This document shows positions 53,719 through 61,993 of a DNA stretch of 64,000 nucleotides, one piece after another; the stretch's first letter is position 1; the number at the start of each line of letters is the position of its first letter. The translations under genes were made by a program, and so were the position numbers. Below the pieces are notes generated by a model that saw only the letters and a list, made by a program, of their open reading frames with translations, was not told the DNA's origin and ran no database searches. This stretch comes from Variovorax paradoxus_P (lineage in GTDB: Bacteria; Pseudomonadota; Gammaproteobacteria; Burkholderiales; Burkholderiaceae_C), in assembly GCF_050627025.1 (NCBI RefSeq), contig NZ_CP192472.1, one strand, 5' to 3'.

Positions 53719-55827
53719 CAACACGGCAATGTTGTCCCCGCCCGAAGCGCCAAACGCCTGCTCCCGCAACAGCGCCAGCTGATCGCGCACCCGCGCCGCT
53801 TTTTCGAATTCGAGATTGCGCGCGTGCTCGAGCATGAGCTTTTCGAGCCGCTTGATTTCCCGGGCAATGTCTTTTTCGCTCATGTCCTCGACCTTGGCGC
53901 GTTCCAGGTCGAGCTTGGCCATTTCCTTGCCGGTTTTCTCGCTGTAGACGCCGTCGATCAGGTCCCGCACCTGCTTGACGATGCTGCGCGGCGTGATGCC
54001 GTTGGCCTCGTTGTAGGCAATCTGCCGGGCGCGGCGGCGTTCGGTTTCGTCGATGGCCTTTTTCATCGAATCGGTCATCCGGTCCGCATACAGAATGGCC
54101 TTGCCGTTCAGGTTGCGGGCCGCGCGGCCGATGGTCTGGATCAGCGAACGCTCGGCTCGCAAAAAGCCTTCCTTGTCGGCGTCCAGGATGGCGACCAGCG
54201 ATACCTCCGGAATGTCCAGGCCTTCGCGCAGCAGGTTGATACCCACCAGCACATCGAAAGTGCCCAGCCGCAGGTCGCGCAATATCTCGACCCGCTCCAC
54301 TGTGTCGACGTCGCTGTGGAGGTAGCGCACCTTCACGCCGTTGTCGCCCAGGTAGTCTGTCAGCTGCTCGGCCATGCGCTTGGTCAGCGTGGTGATGAGC
54401 ACGCGCTCGTTTTTCTCGACGCGGATGCGGATCTCGCCCAGCACGTCGTCTACCTGATGCGTCGCGGGACGCACTTCCACCTCGGGGTCGATCAGCCCGG
54501 TTGGCCGAACCAGTTGCTCGACCACGTTGCCGGCATGGTCCTTTTCGTACTGGGCCGGGGTGGCCGAAACGAAGATGCACTGGCGCATGCGCGTTTCGAA
54601 CTCCTCCAGCTTGAGGGGCCGGTTGTCCAGCGCGCTCGGCAGCCGAAAGCCGTATTCGACCAGCGTGGTCTTGCGCGCCCGGTCGCCGTTGTACATGGCG
54701 CTGAGCTGGCCGACCATCTGGTGGCTCTCGTCCAGGAACATCAGGGCGTCTTTGGGTAGGTAATCGGTCAGCGTGGCCGGCGGCTGGCCCGGCGCGGCGC
54801 CCGAAAGATGGCGCGTGTAGTTCTCGATGCCCTTGCAGTGGCCGATTTCGGCCAGCATTTCCAGGTCGAAACGGGTGCGCTGCTCCAGCCGCTGCGCCTC
54901 GACCAACTTGCCCTGGCTGACGAACTCCTTGAGCCGTTCGGCCAATTCGATCTTGATGGTTTCCACCGCGCCCAGCACCTTGTCGCGCGGCGTTACGTAG
55001 TGGCTCGAGGGGTACACAGTAAAGCGCGGGATCTTCTGGCGGATGCGCCCGGTGAGCGGATCGAAGAGCTGCAGCGACTCGATTTCGTCGTCGAACAGTT
55101 CGATGCGGATGGCAAGCTCGCTGTGCTCGGCCGGAAACACGTCGATCGTGTCGCCGCGCACGCGGAAAGTGCCGCGAGAAAAGTCCTGCTCGTTGCGGGT
55201 GTACTGCATGCGGATCAGCCGCCCGATCACGTCGCGCTGGCCGATTTTGTCGCCCACCCGCATGATGAAACGCATCTGCGTGTAGTCCTCGGGCGTGCCA
55301 ATGCCGTAAATGGCGCTCACCGTGGCCACAATGACCGTGTCACGCCGCTCCAGCACGCTCTTGGTGGCCGAAAGGCGCATTTGCTCGATGTGCTCGTTGA
55401 TCGACGAGTCCTTCTCGATGAACAGGTCGCGCTGGGGCACATAGGCCTCGGGCTGGTAGTAGTCGTAGTAGCTCACGAAGTACTCGACCGCGTTCTTGGG
55501 AAAGAACTCGCGAAACTCGCTGTAGAGCTGTGCCGCCAGCGTCTTGTTGGGCGCAAAAACGATGGCCGGGCGGCCCAGCCGCGCGATCACGTTGGCCATG
55601 GTGAAAGTCTTGCCCGAGCCCGTCACGCCCAGCAGCGTCTGGAACACCTCGCCGTCCAGCACGCCCTCCACCAGCCCATCGATGGCCTTGGGCTGGTCTC
55701 CGGCCGGCGGGTACGGCTGAAAAAGCTCGAAAGGCGAACCCGGGTATTTGATGAATTCGCCCTGCTTGGCCGGACCGATCGGGTCCAGTTTCTTCAGGTC
55801 TGCTATGGCTTCGTTGTTCTCTGGCAT
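53710..55827 (-). CDS. uvrB: Excinuclease ABC subunit B
   Basis: 705 aa. Walker A is at 67-74 (GVTGSGKT), the damage-wedge beta-hairpin is in YYDYYQPEAYVPQRDLFIEKD, helicase motifs include DESHQMVGQLSAMYNGDRARKTTLVEYGFRLPSALDNRPL, and the UvrC/UvrA-contacting UVR domain closes the protein (EIKRLEKLMLEHARNLEFEKAARVRDQL). It opens DNA at lesions in nucleotide excision repair. I chose the ATG at 55827; a longer reading runs antisense through tyrB. No LexA-type CTGT-N8-ACAG box is seen upstream. Confidence 0.97.
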   Translation of the reverse strand: MPENNEAIADLKKLDPIGPAKQGEFIKYPGSPFELFQPYPPAGDQPKAIDGLVEGVLDGEVFQTLLGVTGSGKTFTMANVIARLGRPAIVFAPNKTLAAQLYSEFREFFPKNAVEYFVSYYDYYQPEAYVPQRDLFIEKDSSINEHIEQMRLSATKSVLERRDTVIVATVSAIYGIGTPEDYTQMRFIMRVGDKIGQRDVIGRLIRMQYTRNEQDFSRGTFRVRGDTIDVFPAEHSELAIRIELFDDEIESLQLFDPLTGRIRQKIPRFTVYPSSHYVTPRDKVLGAVETIKIELAERLKEFVSQGKLVEAQRLEQRTRFDLEMLAEIGHCKGIENYTRHLSGAAPGQPPATLTDYLPKDALMFLDESHQMVGQLSAMYNGDRARKTTLVEYGFRLPSALDNRPLKLEEFETRMRQCIFVSATPAQYEKDHAGNVVEQLVRPTGLIDPEVEVRPATHQVDDVLGEIRIRVEKNERVLITTLTKRMAEQLTDYLGDNGVKVRYLHSDVDTVERVEILRDLRLGTFDVLVGINLLREGLDIPEVSLVAILDADKEGFLRAERSLIQTIGRAARNLNGKAILYADRMTDSMKKAIDETERRRARQIAYNEANGITPRSIVKQVRDLIDGVYSEKTGKEMAKLDLERAKVEDMSEKDIAREIKRLEKLMLEHARNLEFEKAARVRDQLALLREQAFGASGGDNIAVLPS

Positions 55828-55835
55828 GGCTGTTC

Positions 55836-55864
55836 CCGACAGGTGGCGATGGCGCCGGTAAAAT
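55836..55864 (+). promoter_or_regulatory. Candidate tyrB promoter
   Basis: CCGACA (55836-55841), 17 bases, TAAAAT (55859-55864). Transcription would begin near 55871, at the edge of the inverted repeat. Confidence 0.5.
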
Positions 55865-55868
55865 TCAA

Positions 55869-55902
55869 GGCAACCGGAAAGCGTAGCGCAAGTCCGGTTG
55901 CC
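55869..55902. promoter_or_regulatory. 10-bp perfect inverted repeat in the uvrB-tyrB gap
   Basis: GGCAACCGGA (55869-55878) and TCCGGTTGCC (55893-55902) are exact inverted copies 14 bases apart. They lie at or just after the predicted tyrB start point, so an operator or a leader hairpin is likely. Confidence 0.55.
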
Positions 55903-55932
55903 AGCGAAGCTTTCATCCCAAAGGACCTTTCC

Positions 55933-57129
55933 ATGTCTATGTTCACCGCGGTCGAAATGGCACCGCGCGACCCGATCCTCGGCCTCAACGAGCAATTTGC
56001 AGCCGACACCAACCCCAACAAGGTCAATCTCGGCGTCGGCGTCTATTACGACGACAACGGCAAGCTGCCCCTGCTTCAGTGCGTGCAGGCGGCCGAACAG
56101 AACATGATGAAAGCCCCCACGGCGCGCGGCTACCTGCCGATCGACGGCATCGTGGCGTACGACAACGCCGTCAAGGGCCTGGTCTTCGGCGCCGACAGCG
56201 AACCCGTGCAATCGGGCCGCGTGGCCACCGTGCAGGGCATCGGCGGCACCGGCGGCCTCAAGGTTGGCGCCGACTTCCTGAAAAAGCTCAACCCCAACGC
56301 CAAGGTGCTGATCAGCGACCCGAGCTGGGAAAACCACCGCGCGCTGTTCACCAACGCCGGCTTCGTGGTCGAAAGCTACCCCTACTACGACTCCGCCAAG
56401 CGCGGCGTCAACTTCGAAGGCATGCTGGCCGCCCTGAACGCTGCGCCCGCAGGCACGGTGGTGGTGCTGCACGCCTGCTGCCACAACCCGACCGGCTACG
56501 ACATCACGCCCGAGCAGTGGGACCAGGTGGTTGCCGCGGTCAAGGCCAAGGGCCTCGTGCCCTTCCTCGACATGGCCTACCAGGGCTTTGGCTACGGCCT
56601 GAAGGAAGACGGCGCCGCCGTTGCCAAGTTCGTCGACGCCGGCCTGACCTTCTTCGTCTCGACCTCTTTCTCCAAGAGCTTCAGCCTGTACGGCGAGCGC
56701 GTGGGCGCCCTCTCGGTGCTGTGCGAAAACAAGGAAGAAGCCGGCCGCGTGCTCTCGCAGCTCAAGATCGCCATTCGCACCAACTACAGCAACCCGCCGA
56801 TCCACGGCGGCGCCGTGGTGGCCGCTGTGCTCGGCAACCCCGAACTGCGCGCCCTGTGGGAAAAGGAGCTCGGCGAAATGCGCGTGCGCATCAAGGCCAT
56901 GCGCCAGAAGCTGGTCGACGGCCTCAAAGCTGCCGGCGTGAAGGAAGACATGAGCTTCATCACCACGCAAATCGGCATGTTCAGCTACTCGGGCCTGAGC
57001 AAGGACCAGATGGTGCGCCTGCGCAGCGAGTTCGGCGTGTATGGCACAGACACCGGCCGCATGTGCGTGGCTGCGCTCAACAGCAAGAACATCGACTACG
57101 TCTGCGCATCCATCGCCAAAGTCATCTAG
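55933..57129 (+). CDS. tyrB: Aromatic/aspartate aminotransferase (class I)
   Basis: 398 aa PLP enzyme of the AspC/TyrB type. The PLP lysine is Lys248 (STSFSKSFSLYGERVGAL); the substrate-binding Arg is in the C-terminal region (GRMCVAAL). NPNKVNLGVGVYYDDNGKLPLL and HACCHNPTGYDITPEQW are family signatures. It transaminates aspartate or aromatic amino acids with 2-oxoglutarate; substrate preference is uncertain. AAGGA is well placed before the ATG. A long hairpin follows the stop. Confidence 0.92.
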   Translation: MSMFTAVEMAPRDPILGLNEQFAADTNPNKVNLGVGVYYDDNGKLPLLQCVQAAEQNMMKAPTARGYLPIDGIVAYDNAVKGLVFGADSEPVQSGRVATVQGIGGTGGLKVGADFLKKLNPNAKVLISDPSWENHRALFTNAGFVVESYPYYDSAKRGVNFEGMLAALNAAPAGTVVVLHACCHNPTGYDITPEQWDQVVAAVKAKGLVPFLDMAYQGFGYGLKEDGAAVAKFVDAGLTFFVSTSFSKSFSLYGERVGALSVLCENKEEAGRVLSQLKIAIRTNYSNPPIHGGAVVAAVLGNPELRALWEKELGEMRVRIKAMRQKLVDGLKAAGVKEDMSFITTQIGMFSYSGLSKDQMVRLRSEFGVYGTDTGRMCVAALNSKNIDYVCASIAKVI

Positions 57130-57140
57130 GTGACTGCAAA

Positions 57141-57177
57141 GTGTGAGGGAATCGGTTTTGCGACGATTCCTTCACGC
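57141..57177 (+). terminator. Long hairpin after tyrB, possible terminator
   Basis: Arms 57141-57154 and 57164-57177 pair over 14 positions with two G-U pairs and a 9-base loop. The T-run expected of an intrinsic terminator is missing, so it may only protect the 3' end. Confidence 0.4.
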
Positions 57178-57249
57178 TCCTTGACTGGAAGACCCTCGCG
57201 CCGTGGCCGATGTAGGGTTTGGCCTCCTGCATCGCCCCAATTGCGCTGA

Positions 57250-57264
57250 TATATTGCACTGCAA
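57250..57264 (+). promoter_or_regulatory. Candidate -10 and overlapping palindrome before phaZ
   Basis: TATATT (57250-57255) overlaps the palindrome TTGCA-C-TGCAA (57254-57264), 21 bases before the phaZ ATG. The position suits a repressor; PhaR is a candidate because TGC-rich palindromes are reported for it, but I cannot verify the motif. Confidence 0.4.
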
Positions 57265-57285
57265 CATTTCACTACAAGACCAGCG

Positions 57286-58701
57286 ATGCTTTATCAACTC
57301 TACGAAGCCCAGCGTTCCTTGATGGAACCGTTTTCGGACTTCGCGCAAGCGGCCTCCAAGCTCTATGGCCAAGGCGCGGTGTGGGGCCAGTTGCCCATGG
57401 CGCAGCGCATGGCGGCAGGCTACGACCTGCTCTATCGTCTCGGCAAGGACTACGAAAAGCCTGAGTTCAACATCAAGTCGGTGAAGGTCGACGGCGACGA
57501 GGTCGTGATCCAGGAAGTGGTGGAGCTCGACAAGCCCTTCTGCGAGCTGCGCCGATTCAAGCGTTTCACCGACGAGCCGCACACCTTGAAGACGCTCAAG
57601 AGCCAGCCCGTGGTGCTGATCGTGGCGCCGCTCTCGGGCCACTACGCCACGCTGTTGCGCGACACCGTGCGCACCATGCTGCAAGACCACAAGGTCTACA
57701 TCACCGACTGGAAGAACGCACGCCTCGTGCCGCTGTCGCAGGGCGAGTTCCACCTGGACGACTACATCAACTACGTGCAGGAGTTCATTCGCAGGCTGCA
57801 GGCCGAATACGGCAACTGCCACGTGGTGAGCGTGTGCCAGCCGACGGTGCCCGTGCTGGCGGCCGTGTCGCTCATGGCAAGCCGCGGCGAGCCGCTGCCG
57901 CTCACCATGACCATGATGGGCGGCCCTATCGACGCCCGCAAGTCACCCACTGCGGTGAACAACCTTGCAATGAATAAGAGCTACGAGTGGTTCGAGAACA
58001 ACGTGATCTACCGGGTGCCGCAAGGATTTCCGGGTGAAGGCCGCCGCGTCTACCCGGGCTTTCTGCAGCACACCGGCTTCGTGGCAATGAACCCCGACCG
58101 CCACGCCAGCAGCCACTACGACTACTTCAAGGACCTGATCAAGGGCGACGACGCGAGCGCCGAAGCGCACCGCAAGTTCTACGACGAGTACAACGCCGTG
58201 CTCGACATGGACGCCGACTACTACCTGGACACCATCCGCACCGTGTTCCAGCAGTTCGAGCTTGTGAACGGCACCTGGGACGTTAAAAACCCGAAGGGCC
58301 AGATCGAACGCGTGCGCCCGCAAGATATTCATTCAACCGCGCTGCTCACCGTCGAGGGCGAGCTCGACGACATTTCGGGCTCGGGCCAGACCGAGGCCGC
58401 GCACAGCCTGTGCACCGGCATCGACGACGCGCAGCGCGAACACTACGAAGTCAGGGGCGCGGGCCACTATGGCATCTTCAGCGGGCGCCGCTGGCGCGAA
58501 CTGGTCTACCCCAAGGTGCAGAAGTTCATCGCGGCCCACGACCAGCCCCAGCGGCGCGCCGGCGCACGCGAGGCCCTGCCGGCCGAAGACCGCATCAAGC
58601 CAGCACGAAAGACGGTTGCCGTGGCCGCCAAGAAGAATGTCGCAGCCAAGAAAGCGGTGGCCGTTGCCGCCGTGAAGAAGCCGGCGGCACGCAAGAAGTG
58701 A
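57286..58701 (+). CDS. phaZ: Intracellular polyhydroxybutyrate depolymerase with Lys/Ala-rich tail
   Basis: 471 aa. The N-terminus MLYQLYEAQRSLMEPF and the nucleophile Cys184 in HVVSVCQPTVPVL identify the intracellular PhaZ1 type of Ralstonia, which uses Cys in place of Ser and mobilises native PHB granules. The catalytic His is probably in GAGHYGIFSGRRWR. Residues ~425-471 form a basic tail with AAKK/VAAKK/KKPAARKK repeats like histone H1 or the DNA- and granule-binding tail of PhaM. Its stop overlaps the ferredoxin start (GTGA). The core call is firm; the tail's role is inferred. Confidence 0.92.
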   Translation: MLYQLYEAQRSLMEPFSDFAQAASKLYGQGAVWGQLPMAQRMAAGYDLLYRLGKDYEKPEFNIKSVKVDGDEVVIQEVVELDKPFCELRRFKRFTDEPHTLKTLKSQPVVLIVAPLSGHYATLLRDTVRTMLQDHKVYITDWKNARLVPLSQGEFHLDDYINYVQEFIRRLQAEYGNCHVVSVCQPTVPVLAAVSLMASRGEPLPLTMTMMGGPIDARKSPTAVNNLAMNKSYEWFENNVIYRVPQGFPGEGRRVYPGFLQHTGFVAMNPDRHASSHYDYFKDLIKGDDASAEAHRKFYDEYNAVLDMDADYYLDTIRTVFQQFELVNGTWDVKNPKGQIERVRPQDIHSTALLTVEGELDDISGSGQTEAAHSLCTGIDDAQREHYEVRGAGHYGIFSGRRWRELVYPKVQKFIAAHDQPQRRAGAREALPAEDRIKPARKTVAVAAKKNVAAKKAVAVAAVKKPAARKK

Positions 58702-59327
58702 ACGGGCTGGCCGCACGCATTCACGATGCACTGCCGCAAACGCAGTGCACGCGTTGCGGCTACCCCGATTGCGCCGGCTATGCGGAGGCTATAGCAAGCG
58801 GCGAGGCAAACATCAACCAGTGCCCGCCCGGCGGCGCAGAAGGCATTGCCCGGCTGGCGCAACTCACTGGCCGCCAGCCGCTGCCGCTCGATCCGCAGTT
58901 CGGCACCGAAGGCCCGCGCGCCATGGCGGTGATCGACGAGGCGTGGTGCATCGGCTGCACGCTCTGCCTCGACGCCTGCCCCACCGATGCCATCGTCGGC
59001 ATCAACAAGCGCATGCACACCGTCATCGAGGCGCACTGCACGGGCTGCGAGCTTTGCATTCCGGTGTGCCCGGTCGATTGCATCTCGCTCGAGGTTGAAA
59101 CGCCGGGCCGCAGTGGCTGGGCCGCATGGTCGCAGGCGCAGGCCGAGGCAGCATTGCAACGCTACCAGCTGCACGGCGAGCATCGCCGGCTCGCCAAGCG
59201 AATCGAAGAACCGGCGCCCGCCCCCACCGAACCCCAGGCCGCCGACACGCGCAAGCGCTCCATCGTCGAAGCCGCCCTGGCGCGGGCTCGCGCCGCCCAG
59301 CAACGGCCACCCGCCGCAAAGCCATGA
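58698..59327 (+). CDS. RnfB/RsxB-like ferredoxin without membrane anchor
   Basis: 209 aa from a GTG start. A 4Fe-4S domain has Cys17, 20, 25 and 42 (QCTRCGYPDCAGYA ... NQCPPGG). A double ferredoxin domain follows with CxxCxxCxxxCP at 84-94 and 114-124. This is the RnfB core, but the N-terminal membrane helix of true RnfB is absent and no other rnf gene is in the window. The tail (~150-209) is charged and Ala/Pro-rich. It overlaps phaZ (GTGA) and the LysE gene (ATGA). Its electron partner is unknown. Confidence 0.85.
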   Translation: MNGLAARIHDALPQTQCTRCGYPDCAGYAEAIASGEANINQCPPGGAEGIARLAQLTGRQPLPLDPQFGTEGPRAMAVIDEAWCIGCTLCLDACPTDAIVGINKRMHTVIEAHCTGCELCIPVCPVDCISLEVETPGRSGWAAWSQAQAEAALQRYQLHGEHRRLAKRIEEPAPAPTEPQAADTRKRSIVEAALARARAAQQRPPAAKP

Positions 59328-59962
59328 CGCTCGACACCCTGCTCATCTACGTGATCGCCTCGCTCGCATTGGCCGTAATTCCTGGCCCCACGATGCTGCT
59401 GGCCCTGTCCAACGGCATCGATGGCGGCATGCTCCGCGCGAGCTGGGGCATTGCCGGTGCATCGCTCGGCAGCATCACGCTCATCGCGGTGGTCGCGCTC
59501 GGGCTCGGCTCGCTGCTGGCCGCATCGGAAATGCTCTTCAACGCGATTCGCGTGGCGGGCGTTGCCTACCTGGTGTGGCTCGGCATCAAGCTGTGGCGCA
59601 GCGACGCCACCGACTTGGGCGAGGCGCTGGCCAAGTCCGCCGTCGAGATTCGCCCGCACGGCCGCATTGCGCTCATGCGCAGCCTTCTCGTGGCGCTTTC
59701 GAACCCGAAGACGGTGTTGTTCTTCGCGGCCTTTCTGCCGCAGTTTATCGACACCGCAAAGCCGCAAGGCATGCAGTACTTGCTGCTGGGCTCGATCTTC
59801 GTCGCGCTCGACACCTGCGTGATGCTGGCCTATGCGGCCGCCGGCACGCAAGCTGTGCGCTGGCTCTCGCGGCGCGGCCTCAAGGTGCTGAACCGCAGCT
59901 GCGCGGCCGGCATGTGGCTGCTGGCCGCAACGCTTGCCTTCTGGCGCCGACCGGGCACCTGA
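59324..59962 (+). CDS. LysE/RhtB-family exporter
   Basis: 212 aa with about five or six membrane helices. The N-terminal motif AVIPGPTMLLALSNGIDGGMLRASWGIAGASLG is the LysE/RhtB signature, and ALSNPKTVLFFAAFLPQFI is the second conserved region. Such proteins export amino acids or similar metabolites. It overlaps the ferredoxin gene by ATGA and converges with the EamA gene, 13 bases apart. The Lrp-type regulator 1 kb away is a plausible controller. Confidence 0.88.
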   Translation: MTLDTLLIYVIASLALAVIPGPTMLLALSNGIDGGMLRASWGIAGASLGSITLIAVVALGLGSLLAASEMLFNAIRVAGVAYLVWLGIKLWRSDATDLGEALAKSAVEIRPHGRIALMRSLLVALSNPKTVLFFAAFLPQFIDTAKPQGMQYLLLGSIFVALDTCVMLAYAAAGTQAVRWLSRRGLKVLNRSCAAGMWLLAATLAFWRRPGT

Positions 59963-59975
59963 ACGGCGCGCGCGC

Positions 59976-60902
59976 TCAGGCCTTCTCTTTCTGGGCGCGC
60001 TTGAAGAGCAGCAGCAACACGCCGGCCAGAATGACAGCCACGGCATACCACTCGAAGCGCGTCACGGTTTCGTTGGCAACCCACACGCCCAGCAGCATTG
60101 CGATCACGGGGTTGACGAAGGTGTAGCTCGAAGCCAGCGCCGCCGGAGCCCGGGCAAGCAGCACCATGTAGGCGTTGAACGCGATCAGCGAACCGAAGAC
60201 CACGAGGTAAAGCCAGGCTGCCACGGCTTCTGTCTGCGGCGGCCACACGAACTGCTCGCCGGAGATTGCCGAAAGCACCAGCAGCACCACGCCGCCGCAG
60301 ATCATCTCGCTGGCAAAACCCATGGCCCCGGGCGCAAGCGGCAGGCCGCGCTGGCTCAGCACGCTGCCCAGCGACCAGCAGATGCAAGCGATGGAAATTG
60401 CCACCAGCCCTGCGGGCGACGACTGAAAGCCGCTGCCCTGCGTCAGCATCAGCACGCCGATGAGCCCCAGCGCGATGCCCGCTGCTTCGAGCCGCGTCGG
60501 CTTCACACCCCAGATCAGGTTCAGCAATGCAATCAAAAGCGGCACCACCGCAATGAACGCCACCACCAGGCCGGAGCCGATCGACACTTCGGCATGCGCC
60601 GTGCCACCCATGCCGCCGCCCAGCATCAGCGAGCCCACCACCAGCGCGTTGCGCCATTGCAGCCCCGACGGCCATGCGGCGCCGCGCCAGCGCATCCACG
60701 CGGCCAGCAGCACACCTGCAAACAAGAAGCGCGAGCCCATCTGGAGAAAAGGCGCGAAGCTGATCAGCGCGTACTTGATTGCGAGATAGGTCGAGCCCCA
60801 GACCACCCAGGTGGCGGCGAGGCAAAGCCATAGAAGCAGCGGCATCGAACTACGTACAGGCGGCCGAGAAGCGGCTTGGGCGGGAGATGCGAGGGTAGGC
60901 AT
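59976..60902 (-). CDS. EamA/DMT-family transporter (YedA-like)
   Basis: 308 aa, about ten membrane helices made of two EamA repeats (WVVWGSTYLAIKYALISFAPFLQMGSRFLFAGVLLAAWM in the first, GSLIAFNAYMVLLARAPAALASSYTFVNPVIAMLLGVWVANE in the second). Family members export amino acids or drugs. I chose the ATG at 60902; an earlier in-frame start would add a soluble, unlikely leader. It is divergent from the Lrp-type regulator. Confidence 0.87.
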   Translation of the reverse strand: MPTLASPAQAASRPPVRSSMPLLLWLCLAATWVVWGSTYLAIKYALISFAPFLQMGSRFLFAGVLLAAWMRWRGAAWPSGLQWRNALVVGSLMLGGGMGGTAHAEVSIGSGLVVAFIAVVPLLIALLNLIWGVKPTRLEAAGIALGLIGVLMLTQGSGFQSSPAGLVAISIACICWSLGSVLSQRGLPLAPGAMGFASEMICGGVVLLVLSAISGEQFVWPPQTEAVAAWLYLVVFGSLIAFNAYMVLLARAPAALASSYTFVNPVIAMLLGVWVANETVTRFEWYAVAVILAGVLLLLFKRAQKEKA

Positions 60903-60963
60903 GCGAGGTCTGTCTTGTTGGTATTGGAACGCCATCCATGGTATGAAAGCAAACTCACCACAG

Positions 60964-60980
60964 CCATGCACAACTCATGG
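60964..60980. promoter_or_regulatory. Inverted repeat between the EamA gene and lrp-like gene
   Basis: CCATG (60964-60968) and CATGG (60976-60980) are inverted copies separated by 7 bases. The spacing fits an Lrp-type dimer site, but the arms are short. Confidence 0.3.
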
Positions 60981-61017
60981 TTCTTGATGTTTTACACCGT
61001 CGATTTAAAGGAGTTGC

Positions 61018-61515
61018 ATGGACCTCACCTTCAACCCCACACTGGATGCCCACGACACCCGCATCCTGGCTGAACTGCAAGGCGATGCGCGGCTCACCAT
61101 GGCCGAGCTCGGCCGCCGCGTGCACCTGAGCCAGCCGGCCGTAACCGAGCGCGTAAAAAAGCTGGAAGCCGCGGGCGTGATCAGCGGCTACCGCGCCACC
61201 GTCAACCTCGGCAAGCTGGGCTACGGCATTCGCGCGATCATCCGCGTCGGGCGTGCCGACTACGCGCGCGTGGTCGAACTGGTGCAGCAAACGCCTGAGT
61301 GCGTCAATGCATACAACGTGACCGGCGACGACAGCTGGATCCTGGAAATCGCGGTCATCGACGTGAGCCATCTCGATGCGGTGGTCACCAAGTTCTGCAT
61401 CCTCACCGAAACGGCCACCTCGATCATCTTGAACCCGGCGCGCGAACACCAGCCGATGCTGCCGCCGCATCGCTCCGACGTGAAACCGCCGATCAAGAAG
61501 GTGCTTAACGCGTAG
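61018..61515 (+). CDS. Lrp/AsnC-family transcriptional regulator
   Basis: 165 aa. An N-terminal helix-turn-helix (MAELGRRVHLSQPAVTERVKKLEAAGVISGYRA, ~20-55) is joined to an AsnC ligand/oligomer domain (~65-145, with YNVTGDDSWILEIAVID). The Shine-Dalgarno AAAGGAG is well placed. Lrp-type regulators next to transporters often control them with an amino acid ligand; here the EamA transporter is divergent. Its 3' end overlaps the VOC gene end by 11 bases on the opposite strand. Confidence 0.92.
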   Translation: MDLTFNPTLDAHDTRILAELQGDARLTMAELGRRVHLSQPAVTERVKKLEAAGVISGYRATVNLGKLGYGIRAIIRVGRADYARVVELVQQTPECVNAYNVTGDDSWILEIAVIDVSHLDAVVTKFCILTETATSIILNPAREHQPMLPPHRSDVKPPIKKVLNA

Positions 61516-61993
61516 CGGCCAGCGCGTTGAATGCAGTCACCACCTCGGGCGGTGCCTGCACCATTTCTATCAGCACGCCCTCGCCCGCTATCGGAAACTC
61601 GTCGTTCGCCTTCGGGTGCAGAAAGCAGATGTCGAAGCCCGCCGCGCCCTGGCGAATACCTCCGGGCGCAAAGCGCACACCCTGCGCGGTGAGCCATTCG
61701 ACAGCCTTGGGCAGGTCGTCGATCCAAAGGCCCACGTGGTTGAGCGGCGTGGTGTGAACCGCAGGCTTCTTTTCAGGGTCGAGCGGCTGCATCAGGTCGA
61801 CCTCGACTTTGAACGGCCCACTGCCCATGGAGCAGATGTCCTCGTCGACGTTCTCGCGTTCGCTCTTGAAAGTGCCGGTGACCTCGAGCCCCAGCATGTC
61901 GACCCAAAGCTTCTGCAGCCGCATCTTGTCCGGCCCGCCAATGGCGATCTGCTGAATGCCCAGCACCTTGAAGGGACGCGGCGTGGTGCTCAT
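61505..61993 (-). CDS. VOC-superfamily protein, methylmalonyl-CoA epimerase/glyoxalase-like
   Basis: 162 aa with two beta-alpha-beta-beta-beta modules. Likely metal-site positions are Gln15 (IQQIAIGG, where the superfamily often has His), Glu64, His86 (LNHVGLWIDDL) and Glu143 (GVLIEMVQA). It is coupled by ATGA to bioB and lies two genes from a biotin carboxylase subunit, so a methylmalonyl-CoA epimerase role is attractive but unproven; lactoylglutathione-lyase-like function is the alternative. Confidence 0.75.
   Translation of the reverse strand: MSTTPRPFKVLGIQQIAIGGPDKMRLQKLWVDMLGLEVTGTFKSERENVDEDICSMGSGPFKVEVDLMQPLDPEKKPAVHTTPLNHVGLWIDDLPKAVEWLTAQGVRFAPGGIRQGAAGFDICFLHPKANDEFPIAGEGVLIEMVQAPPEVVTAFNALAATR

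Noticed and set aside
55835..55850. CTGT...ACAG before uvrB as a LexA box
   Set aside because: Only five bases separate the half-sites; the proteobacterial box needs eight.
53710..56970. Very long minus-strand reading frame joining uvrB with ~380 upstream codons
   Set aside because: The extension runs antisense through tyrB and has no resemblance to a UvrB N-terminus; the family start MPENNEAIADLKK at 55827 fits.
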